DNA from: Acephala macrosclerotiorum | Taxonomy: Eukaryota; Ascomycota; Leotiomycetes; Helotiales; Mollisiaceae | DNA length: 64,000 nucleotides | NCBI GenBank assembly: GCA_014904845.1 | Contig: MU119222.1 | Span: 124,001 to 188,000 of the forward strand | Reading direction: 5' to 3' | Shown here: positions 33,409-43,795 of the stretch, one piece after another | Position numbering within the stretch: the stretch's first letter is position 1 | Layout of the letters: each line of letters opens with the position of its first letter | The notes under the pieces: model-generated | The model's input: the letters and a program-made list of their open reading frames with translations, nothing else | Databases searched by the model: none | What the model was told of the DNA's origin: nothing | Program-made: the position numbers and the translations under genes

Positions 33409-35271
33409 ATGACTGATTGGAATAAACTCAAGGTCACTGACCTCCGAGCAGAGCTCAAGAAGCGCAACCTCCCTACGGCAGGAGTCAAGAGCGTTCTGAT
33501 CGAAAGAATAGTCGCACATGAGAATGGCCATGGCTCAGAGAGCGAAGCAACTATTCAGGGCGATGATGGGAAGTTAGACGGCAATGTTACATCTCCAGAC
33601 GAAATTTCACCAATCCTGCCAACAGCCTCCGATAACCTTCCTGATGCTCCTGCACAAAAGACGACCGAAGAAGAAGTTGCCACTTCGTCGATCCAACCTG
33701 CAGCAAAAGAGCCTATCCTTGATGAAGCACCTACTGCCGAGACACAACCTACTCATACCGTTGAGTCCTCGCAAGCCCCGAGTCTACGGGACGAACACCA
33801 GTCGGCCCTTCCTTCTGTCGAGCCTCAGGAAGCAAACGAAGACCGCCAGAAACGCAAGCGTAGGTCACAGAGTCCTCCAATCACCGCTTCGGATGCGGCA
33901 CACAAGCGTCTTCGAATCAGTGACGCCGGGGAGGCGATGGAGGAGGTGAAAGATGAAGCAATGGCAGAGGAGGTTGTCACATCAGCTCGTGATGCTGACT
34001 GGGTTGAGAAGCACAATAGAGCGGACGAAGCGGAGATAAATGCCGAAGCGAAAGATCTGGCTGGGCAGGGTGCTGATACTACTATGGAGGAACTCAAGGT
34101 GGATGTTGCGAGCGACAACAGCAAGCCCAACGAGAGGGAGGTTGATATCCCTACGAAAGAAGAAAGCACGTCGTTGATGCCATACGAAGACTCTCAATCT
34201 CGCCCGCGGGATTCGAGGTTCAAAACTCTATTCTCTGGCGAAGCTTCGGGATCAACAGTAATCTCTACAACTCGCGATTTTGCTCATGACGAGCCTGAAC
34301 CAGACCGCATAATCTCTCCAGCTGTCCACCCAGCCACTTCTAGTCTCTACATCTCCCGCTTGAAGCGCCCAATCAATCTGCCTCAATTTGAAGCACACAT
34401 TGCAACTTTGGCAGCCCCTCCTGGTGGCGAAGTAGATCCCGATGCCATTGTCAGATTCTTCGTCGACCCCAACCGCACACACGCCTTCGTATCGTTTATC
34501 AGTGTCTCTGCGGCATCGAGAGTCCGGTCTGCTCTCCATGACCGTATTTGGCCAGATGAGAAGATTAGAAAGCCTCTGTGGGTAGACTTTGTACCTGCAG
34601 AAAAAGTGGTTGAGTGGATTGACCAGGAGCAGGCGAACAACCCTGGAGGACGACCAATGGGGAAGAAGTGGGAGGTTTATTATGATGTTGACGAAGATCG
34701 TCATGTTACTGCTATGTTACAGGAAGTTAGCACCTTTGCTCGCCCAATGCAACCTACCCGCCAAACATCGATCTCTACGTCCCGACCTCAAACAGCCTCA
34801 CAACCGCGAAACATCGATCCTCCCTCTGGTCCTCGTTCGTTCCAAACAACAGGCCCCCCGCTTCCCCCGAATACCAAGAGATTGGATGAGCTTTTCAAAT
34901 CTACAACTGCGAAGCCTGTCCTATATTGGCTGCCCGTTTCGAAAGATTTGGCGGACCGGAGACTAGACAACCTTGATCGTGCGATGTCAAAGGACGCTGC
35001 TGCTGGACGTCGAGTTGACGGAGAGAGCCATAGATACACGTTTGAGGATAACGATAAATTGGTAGACCGTGGTCTCGAGATATTCTCAGGAATTCGGCCC
35101 CCACCTGGACATCGTGGACCGAGAGGCTATGGACCGCGTGGTGGTGGAGGGTACCAAGGTAGAGGAGGGTATAGTGGCGGAGATTCATTCAGACCAAATG
35201 ACAGCCGCAGGAGTGATGGACCATCTTACGGCGGTGGCAGACGTGGTTCAAGAGATTATGGGCGTCGTTAA
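33409..35271 (+). CDS. Acinus-like protein (SAP domain, RRM-like domain, RSB motif, RGG tail)
   Basis: A single exon of 620 codons. Residues 1-40 are a SAP domain (WNKLKVTDLRAELKKRNLPT, then GVKSVLIERI), which binds DNA or RNA. Residues 50-280 are acidic and disordered with a nuclear localisation-type KRKRRSQS. Residues about 305-410 form an RRM-like fold (SLYISRLKRPINLPQFEAHI, RTHAFVSFISVSAASRVRSA, PLWVDFVPAEKVVEWI). Residues about 485-520 hold DELFKSTTAKPVLYWLPVSK, matching the RSB motif of Acinus that binds RNPS1 and SAP18. The end is Gly/Arg-rich (GPRGGGGYQGRGGYSGG). By family, the protein scaffolds the ASAP complex, an exon-junction-associated factor in splicing and mRNA decay. The adjacent L-type cyclin also acts in splicing-linked transcription. 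Confidence 0.85.
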   Translation: MTDWNKLKVTDLRAELKKRNLPTAGVKSVLIERIVAHENGHGSESEATIQGDDGKLDGNVTSPDEISPILPTASDNLPDAPAQKTTEEEVATSSIQPAAKEPILDEAPTAETQPTHTVESSQAPSLRDEHQSALPSVEPQEANEDRQKRKRRSQSPPITASDAAHKRLRISDAGEAMEEVKDEAMAEEVVTSARDADWVEKHNRADEAEINAEAKDLAGQGADTTMEELKVDVASDNSKPNEREVDIPTKEESTSLMPYEDSQSRPRDSRFKTLFSGEASGSTVISTTRDFAHDEPEPDRIISPAVHPATSSLYISRLKRPINLPQFEAHIATLAAPPGGEVDPDAIVRFFVDPNRTHAFVSFISVSAASRVRSALHDRIWPDEKIRKPLWVDFVPAEKVVEWIDQEQANNPGGRPMGKKWEVYYDVDEDRHVTAMLQEVSTFARPMQPTRQTSISTSRPQTASQPRNIDPPSGPRSFQTTGPPLPPNTKRLDELFKSTTAKPVLYWLPVSKDLADRRLDNLDRAMSKDAAAGRRVDGESHRYTFEDNDKLVDRGLEIFSGIRPPPGHRGPRGYGPRGGGGYQGRGGYSGGDSFRPNDSRRSDGPSYGGGRRGSRDYGRR

Positions 35272-35661
35272 GATATGATATGAAATTTGCATTGGGTGGA
35301 GTTCAGGAAGCGGGATTTTGAGCTGCACATCGATTGCTGCATGGCATTGCGCACAAGGTATTTCGTTATGTTTGTAAAACTACACAAAAGTAGAGGGAGT
35401 GATATGGCGGATACCCCAGAGATTGCATCTCTCTCACAACATCACTGAAAGGAATTAATGACTTTGCAGCGACTCTGGACGAGAATCATGACTGAATCTT
35501 GTGCCTAATCGTGAAACTAAAACCATATTCTTTCCCCTTGAAGCCTACCTTTCCTCCGCAAGGCTGAAAGGCTGCACCAAAAGTTGCAGCCTTGCGCGCG
35601 AGGCACAATCTAAAATTCAACTTCACTTCGTCCAAAAACCTACAACAATATCACAGCAACA
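35272..35661. other. Intergenic region
   Basis: Short spacer holding the 3' UTR of the Acinus-like gene and the leader of the cyclin gene. Confidence 0.6.
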
Positions 35662-36642
35662 ATGTCGCATCTTTCCAATCCGCTCGCCACGGCGGACCAG
35701 GTCTTCATGAATGTCACTCACAACGTATTGCCACTTGAATTACAAGATAGCGTCCGTTTCTACACTGCTTGCCTCACCCAAGCAGCAGGAATTCTCCTCC
35801 GACTACCTCAATCGATAACAGCTCAGGCCAATGTACTACTCTATAGATACTGGCTAGTTGATGATATAATGCGCTATGAATTTAGTGTTTGATTGCCCCT
35901 CTCGTCTCCATGACTCCGAGCTCACATTGTCCAGGACCTCTCAGCAGCAGTGATCTACCTCACAGCCAAGATCTCCGCCTCCCCTCGCTCCCTCCGCAGC
36001 ATAACAAATGTCTACGCCTACCTCATCTCCTCATCTTCCACCCTATCCGGCACCCCGGTCCCAGAACCAGACCCGAAATCTTACTACCTCTCCGAAAACA
36101 CCTATATAACCAAGCGAAATCGACTCCTCCACATCGAAGGCCAAATCCTAAACGCCCTAGGCTTCAACGCCCACGTCGCTCTTCCTCATCCCCTCGCTAT
36201 CACCTACCTTCAAACAATGGATGTCTTCACATCTCCAAAGACCGGAAAAGAGGTCGCGAAACGAACGATTGAGTATCTGAATACGGCGTTGTTAAGTCCT
36301 CAAATGCTATATTTGACACATCAGCCGGCGAGTTTGGCTACTGCTGCTATCTATCTAGCGGCGAGGGATAGAGGTATTCGGTTGCCAGAATGTGAGTGGT
36401 GGGAGGTGTTTGACTGTGAGAGGGAGGAGTTGGGGTTTCTTGTTGTTGGGATGGGGAGTTTGGAGGGGGTGGTGAAGAGGGAGATTGAGAGGTGGGGGAA
36501 GGAGAAGGGGATGATTACCAGACTTAATGTTCGGGAGGAGATGTGGAAGATGGGGATCAGAAATGAGAATGAGGTGGAGGAGCCGGCGGATGAGGAGGAT
36601 GAGTTGAATAAGCTGCTGGATGCGAGGGTTGGTGTTGCCTGA
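35662..36642 (+). CDS. Cyclin L-like protein
   Basis: Two exons, 35662-35886 and 35935-36642, give 310 residues. The intron has an unusual GTTTGA donor but a good CCAG acceptor and keeps frame across YEFS/DLSAAVIYLTAKIS, a conserved cyclin-box stretch. The first cyclin box spans residues about 15-150, including LLYRYWLVDDIMRYEFS and HIEGQILNALGFNAHVALPH, the latter matching the EA/ERxxLxxLGFxxHVxxPHK region of L and K cyclins. The second box follows (LTHQPASLATAAIYLAARD). L-type cyclins partner CDK11-like kinases in transcription and pre-mRNA splicing. The C-terminus lacks the long RS domain of animal cyclin L. Confidence 0.8.
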
Positions 36643-37119
36643 TCATGAATAGCCGGTTAGCCTTCATTGTCCTCTAATTCATGGAAGATCTGAAATGCTT
36701 CAAAGCGTGTTTGTGAGAAGAAATTGACCAGGGTGAGTATTGAGCTGAAGCAACATCTTGACGGCTCTTGCATTGTCCTAGTAGCCCTAGAACACCTAAA
36801 ACCTGTTTTAACTACATCTGTCTTCTATATTTTGCTATTGCCATGTTTCAAGAAAGCACAGAAGCAAAGTTCCTTCTCCATTGTCCCATGCTTGCTAGAA
36901 TATTCAATCTAACCGCGACTATTGAGTCGGCTCAACTATTTTCCTCTCATACCTCCTTTTCGCTTAATACACTTTCTCGTTCGTCATCTCTGAAATCAAC
37001 GAGATGAATCACAGCCATGTCTACAGCTTCACCTTTGCTAGCGCCCTTCTGCTCGCGATATCGACTTCGCGTTGCCCTTGATCTTCTTCTCAACTACAAC
37101 CACATTTACAAACGCATCG
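36643..37119. other. Intergenic region and leader with a short uORF
   Basis: A 25-codon uORF at 37004-37081 (MNHSHVYSFTFASALLLAIS, then TSRCP) ends 38 bases before the kinase start codon. Otherwise it is a pyrimidine-rich promoter. Confidence 0.5.
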
Positions 37120-39081
37120 ATGAACACCCCACTCACAGCAATAATTGCTCGCGACTTTGGTAGGTCTCTTACTACCACCGGCGCATTGTAATCAAGAAAC
37201 TAATGTATCTCTAGCTATCGAGAGAGCTCCTGGAATGCCTCATCTCAATCATCCAGAATTCAACCAGCAAGAACCTCGCTTTGCATCCGGCATTGCGCCT
37301 CCTCCCAACTCGCCTGCTTCAGAGCTTGGTGCGGTTGAGGCTCATGATGACCTTCCGCCGTTGTCCCTCGATCACCTAATCCTTCAAGATCATTTGAAGA
37401 TTCAAGATAAGAAGAAGGTTCAAGATGAGAAGAAGCGTGTATTGGTCGTTGGTGTATCTGGTTGTACTTCGTCGGGAAAGAGCTTGCTTACTTTGATCTT
37501 GACTAAGGTCTTTGATAAAGGTAAGCCGTATTTGTCCTTTCAAAAGCCCTTCGTTCCTTGGGTCATTTGGAAATCTAGTACATGTCTATTCCATTCTATC
37601 TGTCTCTGCGCATCAAGTTTGCACGAGAATGTCTGCCCTTGCTCACCTGTTTGGGACGCGTCGGTTTTAACCAAGAATGTCTCCCTTTCTACTTCAGCTT
37701 AACATGCCGATTCTGTATGAGGATGTCTATCTTTGTCACCTATGTCTAACTTCCTCGTTTTCCAAACAATAATATATTACATGTGCACTTTCTCCTTTTC
37801 TCATTATCCTAGTACTACATGGACTTTCTTATTTCATTCTTCCTTATCTTTGCCTGCACAGCATTTCCTCACCGACGACTAACTTTGCAAACAGCTATTG
37901 TCATGCACCAAGATACATACTTCCAGCCCAAGTGTATCTGCCCTCTTGAGAGATTCCGCGCTGCCAAGAACGACCTTGAGTTCATGCGCAAGAGTCTCTC
38001 TAACGATAATGTCGGACATCATATCATTATGAGTGATGGCATTGACTTGGCGGCACGAAAACCACTGGTCATAAGTTCAGACACCGACTGCGACGAAGCT
38101 GTCGACTTCCTTACCATGCTTGGTATGATCACCACCGTCATCAACACCGGCATACTCCCCGACGAGGTCCCTCCCCCTGGACCACCCCATCTCATTCTCG
38201 GCCCAGAAGACCGCCCTCCCATAATTCACGATCATGATCTCACTCCCTATGCCAACCTCATCGCCGAGCTCCGAGACCGTGTCGCAAAGAAGATCAAGGC
38301 CCACGCATCCACAAACATCAAGAACAACCTTCTGGGCAAATACATCCAACCAGCAACCCCTAACGGCAGCACCTCAGACTTCATCGACATCAAGACCGAC
38401 AGTAGCGCAGCCAGCACCCCAACCACCGAAGACCCAACCGAAATCAGGGCCCTGCTCCCCGTAATATGCTTCATTGAAGGTTTCCTCCTATTTTCCTCCC
38501 CAACGGGTCCACTCCACGACAAGCAAAAGCTCGTGATCTACCTCCGTCGCCGCTTCCACCCATACGACTTAGAATACGAACAAAACGCTATCCGTGAAAA
38601 CTTCCAGTCGATCGCTGATCTCACGCATGAACTTCAACATACTTCTCCTCAGGATCCTTTCTCAGTTGAATGCCAAAAGGAATACGAAGAGGAGATTTGG
38701 GGCAAGAATATCGAAGCTAAGTACGCTCTTCAGGAGAAATTCGATATGAAGATATGGCTGCCGACTAGTAAGGAAGAGGCGAAGAAGAGACGTTTTGAGC
38801 GGGAGGCTTATGTTGATTATCCGAAGGGTAGGAGACATCCGGGTCAGATGTGGAAGAGTGAGGGTTACTTTGAGGAGATTGCTTGGATGCATCATGAGCA
38901 GGAGCATTGGTGGTTGAGGGTCAATGAGAAGCATTTGCCTAAGGGTGGTGAGGCCGAGTGTGCTTTTGAGCCTGGTACTTTTAAGGGTGTCTATGTGAGA
39001 CCTAAGATTGATGCTAGTGTAGAGGAGACGGTTCGTTGGGCTGTTGAGGCGGTTCTGCATAAGCTGTGCTTGGAGGAGTAA
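37120..39081 (+). CDS. P-loop kinase of the nicotinamide riboside/uridine kinase type
   Basis: Three exons, 37120-37159, 37215-37520 and 37895-39081, give 510 residues. All junctions keep frame, but intron 2 is long for this region (374 bases). Residues about 105-125 are a Walker A segment (VLVVGVSGCTSSGKSLLT). Just after intron 2 comes AIVMHQDTYFQP, matching the substrate-binding HQDDFF-x-P of nicotinamide riboside kinases and related uridine kinases. ALLPVICFIEGFLLF supplies the strand and acidic residue (often VEGFLLF in NRK). The C-terminal half has a lid-like region with RRFEREAYVDYPKGRRHPGQ, then a distinct tail. The likely reaction is phosphorylation of a nucleoside (nicotinamide riboside for NAD salvage, or uridine). 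It is longer than typical NRK because of a disordered N-terminus and an internal insert. Confidence 0.75.
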
Positions 39082-39325
39082 GGGTGGTCACGAAACCGGC
39101 GTTATTGGATTTCTGATTGTTCCTGGATGGGTGGGGGTTTGCAAATGGGGGTTTCTAGCATGGGGTGGAGGGGGTACGATCTGATTCTCTGGCGTTAGCG
39201 AGGGCGCAAAAGTGGTGACTTCAATGTCCCTGGGAGGGCTGGGATATTCTGGGGTGCCGTTATGGTACATACTTGCGAAGCGGTTTCCTGCACATACGGG
39301 ATGTGATAAATGAACTTCGTTTTCA

Positions 39326-40579
39326 TTAACCTGCGACCTCTGTCAACGTCCCGGAGGACCTGGGAGATTCGGAAGACTCAAAAGACACCTTTGTCTTCTC
39401 AAGTGCCTTCTCTCTTTCTCTCAAATCCACCAACGCCATGAGCCAATTGTAAATAACCAACTGCTGCCCCTCGACACTAAGATCCTCATGTGGAGTCCAG
39501 CATGATAGGCACGAGCAAGAGAGCTCAACATCCTCATCAACCTCAGACTTCCTACACTCAAGCCAAGGAATCTTGTTGCAAATCCGGCCTTCATCTCCTC
39601 CACCCATTCTAGGGTATACACCGAAACGTTTTACAGAAACATAGCGCGAGTTTATGCTATCGTATATCCCGGCGTACTTCCAGCGAACTTTTCTCAAGAC
39701 CTGCATCCTGTCTGGGAGGACGGTGAGTGAGAATCTGAAAACTTCGATTATGGAGTTGAAGTCAAAGGTGTTCGCGCGGTAGAGGAGCTCGATTGTCTCG
39801 CTATAACTGTCAGTGGTTAGTCTTCACTCCCAAAGTATACGAAAATGACGAGAGAGAACTTACACTCTCCTACAGGTCTTGGGAAGAGCCAGCAACTCGC
39901 ACTGACCCCAAGCATCCGCAGCACCCTTCTGCTTCAATGTCCGCGGTTGATAGGCTCTCCATTGCTTCGCTTCTAGTTGGCAAGCACAACTCCTTCCATC
40001 ATCTGGTTTACATCTAGAATGACCCATCGGCAGATAGTTCTCCACGAAGAAGATGTGAATTGTATACCCGGTGATCACTTCTTCCCAGATCTGGTTTCGA
40101 ATCTCTAATGGCAGCTTGAACAGATTGCATTGGGCTTGCTCATCGGTTCTGCTCTTCCACATGCTCTTTGGTGCTCCGACTGCACCATCCTCGACAGCTG
40201 CCTCAACATCCACATCAATTTCCACCTCGGAAGCAGCCTCAGATACAGCCTCTGGGACATTGATAGTTTCGTCCGGTCTTCCGATCGTCAGTGGCCTTCC
40301 TGCTCTCGGTCCATCTCTCGGTCCAAGTATACTAGGAGTATGCTTGATGATCGCGTTCCTCGTCTCTTCTTCTTGGCGTCTCTTTTCACGCTTGCATTCT
40401 CTTGACTTGATCCATGGTTCAAGACATGACTGGAAGGTGTGATAGATTACAGCAAGGATACAGTAGAATGGGATGGTAAAGATGAAGTAAACTGCCAGAA
40501 CTGGAGTCGGAAGCTTGGCAATGATCGTGTTTGGAATGCAAGGTATGAGATCGGGTAAGAGGCTAGGACTTCTCCTCAT
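39326..40579 (-). CDS. 2EXR/DUF7730-like protein with N-terminal membrane helix
   Basis: Minus-strand exons 40579-39864 and 39806-39326 give 398 residues. The 57-base intron (GTAAGT..ACAG) keeps frame inside a conserved segment (ALPKTCRRVYSETIELLYRA). Residues about 25-50 form a hydrophobic helix (VLAVYFIFTIPFYCILAVIY). Residues about 150-260 hold LFKLPLEIRNQIWEEVITGY, typical of 2EXR/DUF7730 proteins, then TIHIFFVENYL, a Cys-rich loop and the TCR-x-YSE-x-x-x-LLY motif with NTFDF. Function of the family is not known. The start is the first ATG; upstream in-frame sequence lacks one. Confidence 0.75.
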
Positions 40580-42061
40580 TTTGAACAATGGTAGCGAAAC
40601 TGCGGCAAGAAACAAAATGCAAGACGGGAGGGGAGATACGAATAATAAGAAGCTAAGTGATTCGGGAAGGAATCAAGACCAATGCAAGGGCAGTTACCTC
40701 GAAGCTGGAACGACCTTCAAATAGCCGAACGATAGTTCACTCACTTGAGCAAATCATCGATATTCTTTATGCAGAAGGACTATGAATAGGGCCGCATTTT
40801 CAGAAGAAGTCCTCCGAACCTCAGGAAAGCCACCGAAAGTCGATATCAAATATGGCTGTGCCACCTCGGGGCTGCTGACGGTGTCGTCAATCCATCGAAT
40901 GAGACGTCCGACAATAGAGATCGCCTAGTAGACAGCGATGCAACAAGCGCGACGAGTCCTATAAGGCTGAATCTACGAGCTTATAGGCCGATGATCATTA
41001 CAATTTTTGACAAGGAAGAGATGGAAGTTGCATCGTAGGATTCGCATCGTTCCGAGTCAGGCTTGACCAGATTCAGATTAGTGGCACATGCACGTGCAGG
41101 CTCACACGTGACTCTCTGGGCTTTCGATTGGGAGCGTATGTACGAAGTCATTGGTAAGCGGAGGGCTAGTCTCGCACGATAGACACAGCTACCTGCTCGA
41201 TTCTTATCGTGGCATCTAGCACACACGGACCGGGCATGATTGCAGGCAAGCTTTCAAGATTTGCAGGGATCACAGGCAGCTAGGACCAACCCAACCACAT
41301 GCTAGGCTAGGGGTTGGACTGCTTAACAAACATCAAATCACAGCAATTTGATAAAAGGCCTCATGATTCTGTGGTATCGCCATTAACATGTTCGCGCTGT
41401 TGACGATGCGGGCAAGCTTAAAATTGCGTACACCGTGGCAAGATCTTCAAGAAGAAGGGATTTGCGAGACCCAGACCATCCGCTGGCACTTTGTCTGCCT
41501 GCCTCCTGTCGATCGATCATTTGCTGAGAGTCCCAAGGCGCACAAAACCAAATAGAGCGCCTACGCTGGCTCCGTTCCCTCATCGCGGGTATCAGCATCC
41601 GGACCGGGGGTTTCTCGGCCTTGAAAGCCACTCCGCAGTTTACACCGAGGATCTAAAGTTCTCAACGTAATCGACAGGAACACAACGATACTCAAGTACG
41701 TACATTTGTCAGGCAGAAGATGTTGGGGATATGCTGAGGAATGAGCTCAGTTTCTCTCTTTCCGTGGCTTTGACTCCCGATACACTGATTATGTCTCCCT
41801 AGATTCCCTAGAGCTTATCGTAATTTTGAAGATAATGTGAGCAGCGTTGAGCAGGAAGCCTTTTAGGTATTACCAATTTCTTCTTGGTATTGGGAAACGA
41901 TTAGCACTTAGCTTACATTTATCACACAGCGATACCGAAATACTAGATATCAGATTAAAACTGGTGTGTTCTTTATATCGAATTGAGGTTTATTCTTGTC
42001 ATTCTTCCACGTCGCCTACTTCATGTGGTTCTCTCACGAGTACCCATGATTTTCCCTCACT
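40580..42061. other. Long intergenic region, no supported gene
   Basis: About 1.5 kb with only short Cys/Arg-rich frames lacking domains. It leads into the decayed region at 42-44.6 kb. Confidence 0.5.
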
Positions 42062-42760
42062 TTAATTGCCTCCATATTTCGTCATGTCGAGATCCTCAGA
42101 CCCTAAGACACGGAATTCATGACTCTCAAATATATGCTTCGAACTTGGTCTTGCTATAGCAAATGTTTTCCCCCCTGTTTTATCGGCTACTTCATTGCAG
42201 TATCGTGTAAGCCAACTTCCCGGGCCTTTTCTCTGGTAGTCTGGGTGGACCATAGTTCCCTTTCGGTCTAAGATACGATTAGAATACATTTTCAATAGAG
42301 TCACTGCGCCGTGTCACCTACGATAGTCTTTCTTTGGGTCATAGCCGTATTTCTTCGCAACTTCCAGTATCTCGAAAAACTCAACGGCTAGACTGGAATT
42401 ATGCCCCTGAGGTAGTGGTTGCTTATCTTTCACCACAGACATTTGCTCTGCGGTTAAAGTGTATGGAATAGTGAGGCAGGTGAATACCACAATCTTTCTA
42501 AGAGCGTGTCAGCCAGCATCACTTGTTGTAATCATTATAGAAGATAACTTACTCCGTCGCACAGTCTGTGATCTTGTAGACCTTTCTATCCGGCAGACTA
42601 TTCCTCTGTCCAAATCCTCTCACGAGCCAATCGCGTTCATTTGATGAAGCTACATCAAGCATCAAAGCTCTCCAGATATCGTTATTCTTCCATGCTGCGC
42701 AGTGTATCAGGCGCAGTAGTCGCCGTAGCGTCTTGAGTAAGTTTTATATTCCGAAAAGCT
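42062..42760 (-). CDS. GNAT-family acetyltransferase, 3' exons (5' end unresolved or lost)
   Basis: Minus-strand exons can be joined in frame: about 42720-42553, 42497-42322 and 42267-42062. Introns are 55 bases (GTAAGT..TTAG) and 54 bases (GTAGGT..TTAG). The protein reads AAWKNNDIWRALMLDVASS, LPDRKVYKITDCATE, KIVVFTCLTIPYTLT, then the acetyl-CoA binding motif A (MVHPDYQRKGPGSWLTRY, with Q-R-K-G-P-G), FAIARPSSKHIFESHEFRVLG and an end DMTKYGGN. Upstream, a frame containing LLRLIHC runs back to a stop, and I found no start. It may be a gene whose first exon I missed, or a copy that lost its 5' end. Substrate unknown. Confidence 0.55.
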
Positions 42761-42888
42761 CTACCTATTGAAGCTGAGGTGGGGTGTAGTGAGCTCAAGC
42801 CTCGAACTCGGGATTCTTACTCAAAGTTTCCCAAGCAACTGCAGGTTTCAAGAACGGACCTTATCGCCTGCAAAGATGACCAACTCAT

Positions 42889-43545
42889 GTGGCGGTTGAT
42901 GGCGGCCGCTTTGATTACTTGAGAATCAATTTCCTCTTAGCACGTCTTTCGACAGAGAGAGGGGGGGCAAGCATAGGAAAATTGCTTGAGGTGGCGAGGG
43001 AGATGTTTGACTTGACGGCGTTCTTGTGGTTGGAGAGAGATCGATCCGCGAATCGTAAGCATGATTATGACTACATGGTAGATGAACAAACCGTAGTATA
43101 CTGTCTGCTTACTCTTCTATTAATTCTACTGACACTGCCGCGTAGATCATGTCTTACGGCATGCCTTGCATTGGAATATTATGTACGGAGTTCCTGAACC
43201 AAATCAAGAATCCAAAAGAGGTTGAGGTGAAATTACCTTGCTCAGAGATTGTCTAGAATCTTAGTATGATAATCGGCTTGTTGGACTGGGTTCGGCTAGT
43301 CGCTGGTAACTATAAGCTGTGTTGTCGCATGTCCCGAGTTATCAGGCGGGTTCTGGACCAGATATTTGAGCTTGTACCTGAACCGGCATTCGTGACACAA
43401 AGACCTACTGGAAACGTCGGATGGCATCTGGCCTGTGGATGGACTTGATGACCTGGATTGGCTAAATAGTATTGATTAGACTCGGGGTCCATTTGGTGAC
43501 CTGGATTGGCTGAATAGTACTGATTGGACTCAGGGTCAAGTTGGT
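42889..43545 (+). pseudogene. C-terminal relic of a fungal (Zn2Cys6-type) transcription factor
   Basis: Two exons can be read, up to 43077 and from 43146 (68-base intron, GTAGAT..GTAG). The first gives INFLLARLSTERGG, SIGKLLEVAREMFDLTAFLW, LERDR. The second gives IMSYGMPCIGILCTEFLNQ, NLSMIIGLLDWVRLVAGNYK and RVIRRVLDQIFELVPEP. These match the last part of the fungal transcription-factor regulatory domain (helices usually reading AREML..LWxxRDR and QNLSxLIxxLEWV). TAG at 43254-43256 replaces the expected Gln (CAG) before NLS; a later frame change is followed by a second TAG at 43477-43479 where Trp is expected (DWLNSIDW-like tail). The DNA-binding half is missing. Confidence 0.7.
43450..43545 (+). 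repeat. Two 48-base tandem units in the relic tail
   Basis: Units at 43450-43497 and 43498-43545 both begin GACCTGGATTGGCT. They encode DLDWLNS twice in the transcription-factor frame. Most of the differences are C/T or G/A transitions, including the one that makes TAG in unit 1 where unit 2 keeps TGG. Confidence 0.8.
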
Positions 43546-43795
43546 CAAGTTTTTTTGAGGAGTTTACAAATTGTGGCTGCACAGATCTCTAGATCATGTC
43601 CTTATAATGACTTCATTCAATCGACCTCTCGCCTTTTGGTTCCGTGAATTGCTGCGGATTGAAGTGAAGTTGGCAGTAAGATCCCAAGATCCGAAGAACT
43701 TGGGACTTTTTCGAAGCCGGAGGAAAGTTCCAACACTCGTAGGAAATTTCTGGGCTTGCTTCGGAAATCCTCTGCAACATGCGGATCATGTCGAC

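Noticed and set aside
43310..43582. Minus-strand frame with a repeated DPESNQYY-x-ANPGHQ peptide
   Set aside because: Antisense reading of the duplicated transcription-factor tail; the plus-strand DLDWLNS reading fits a known family.
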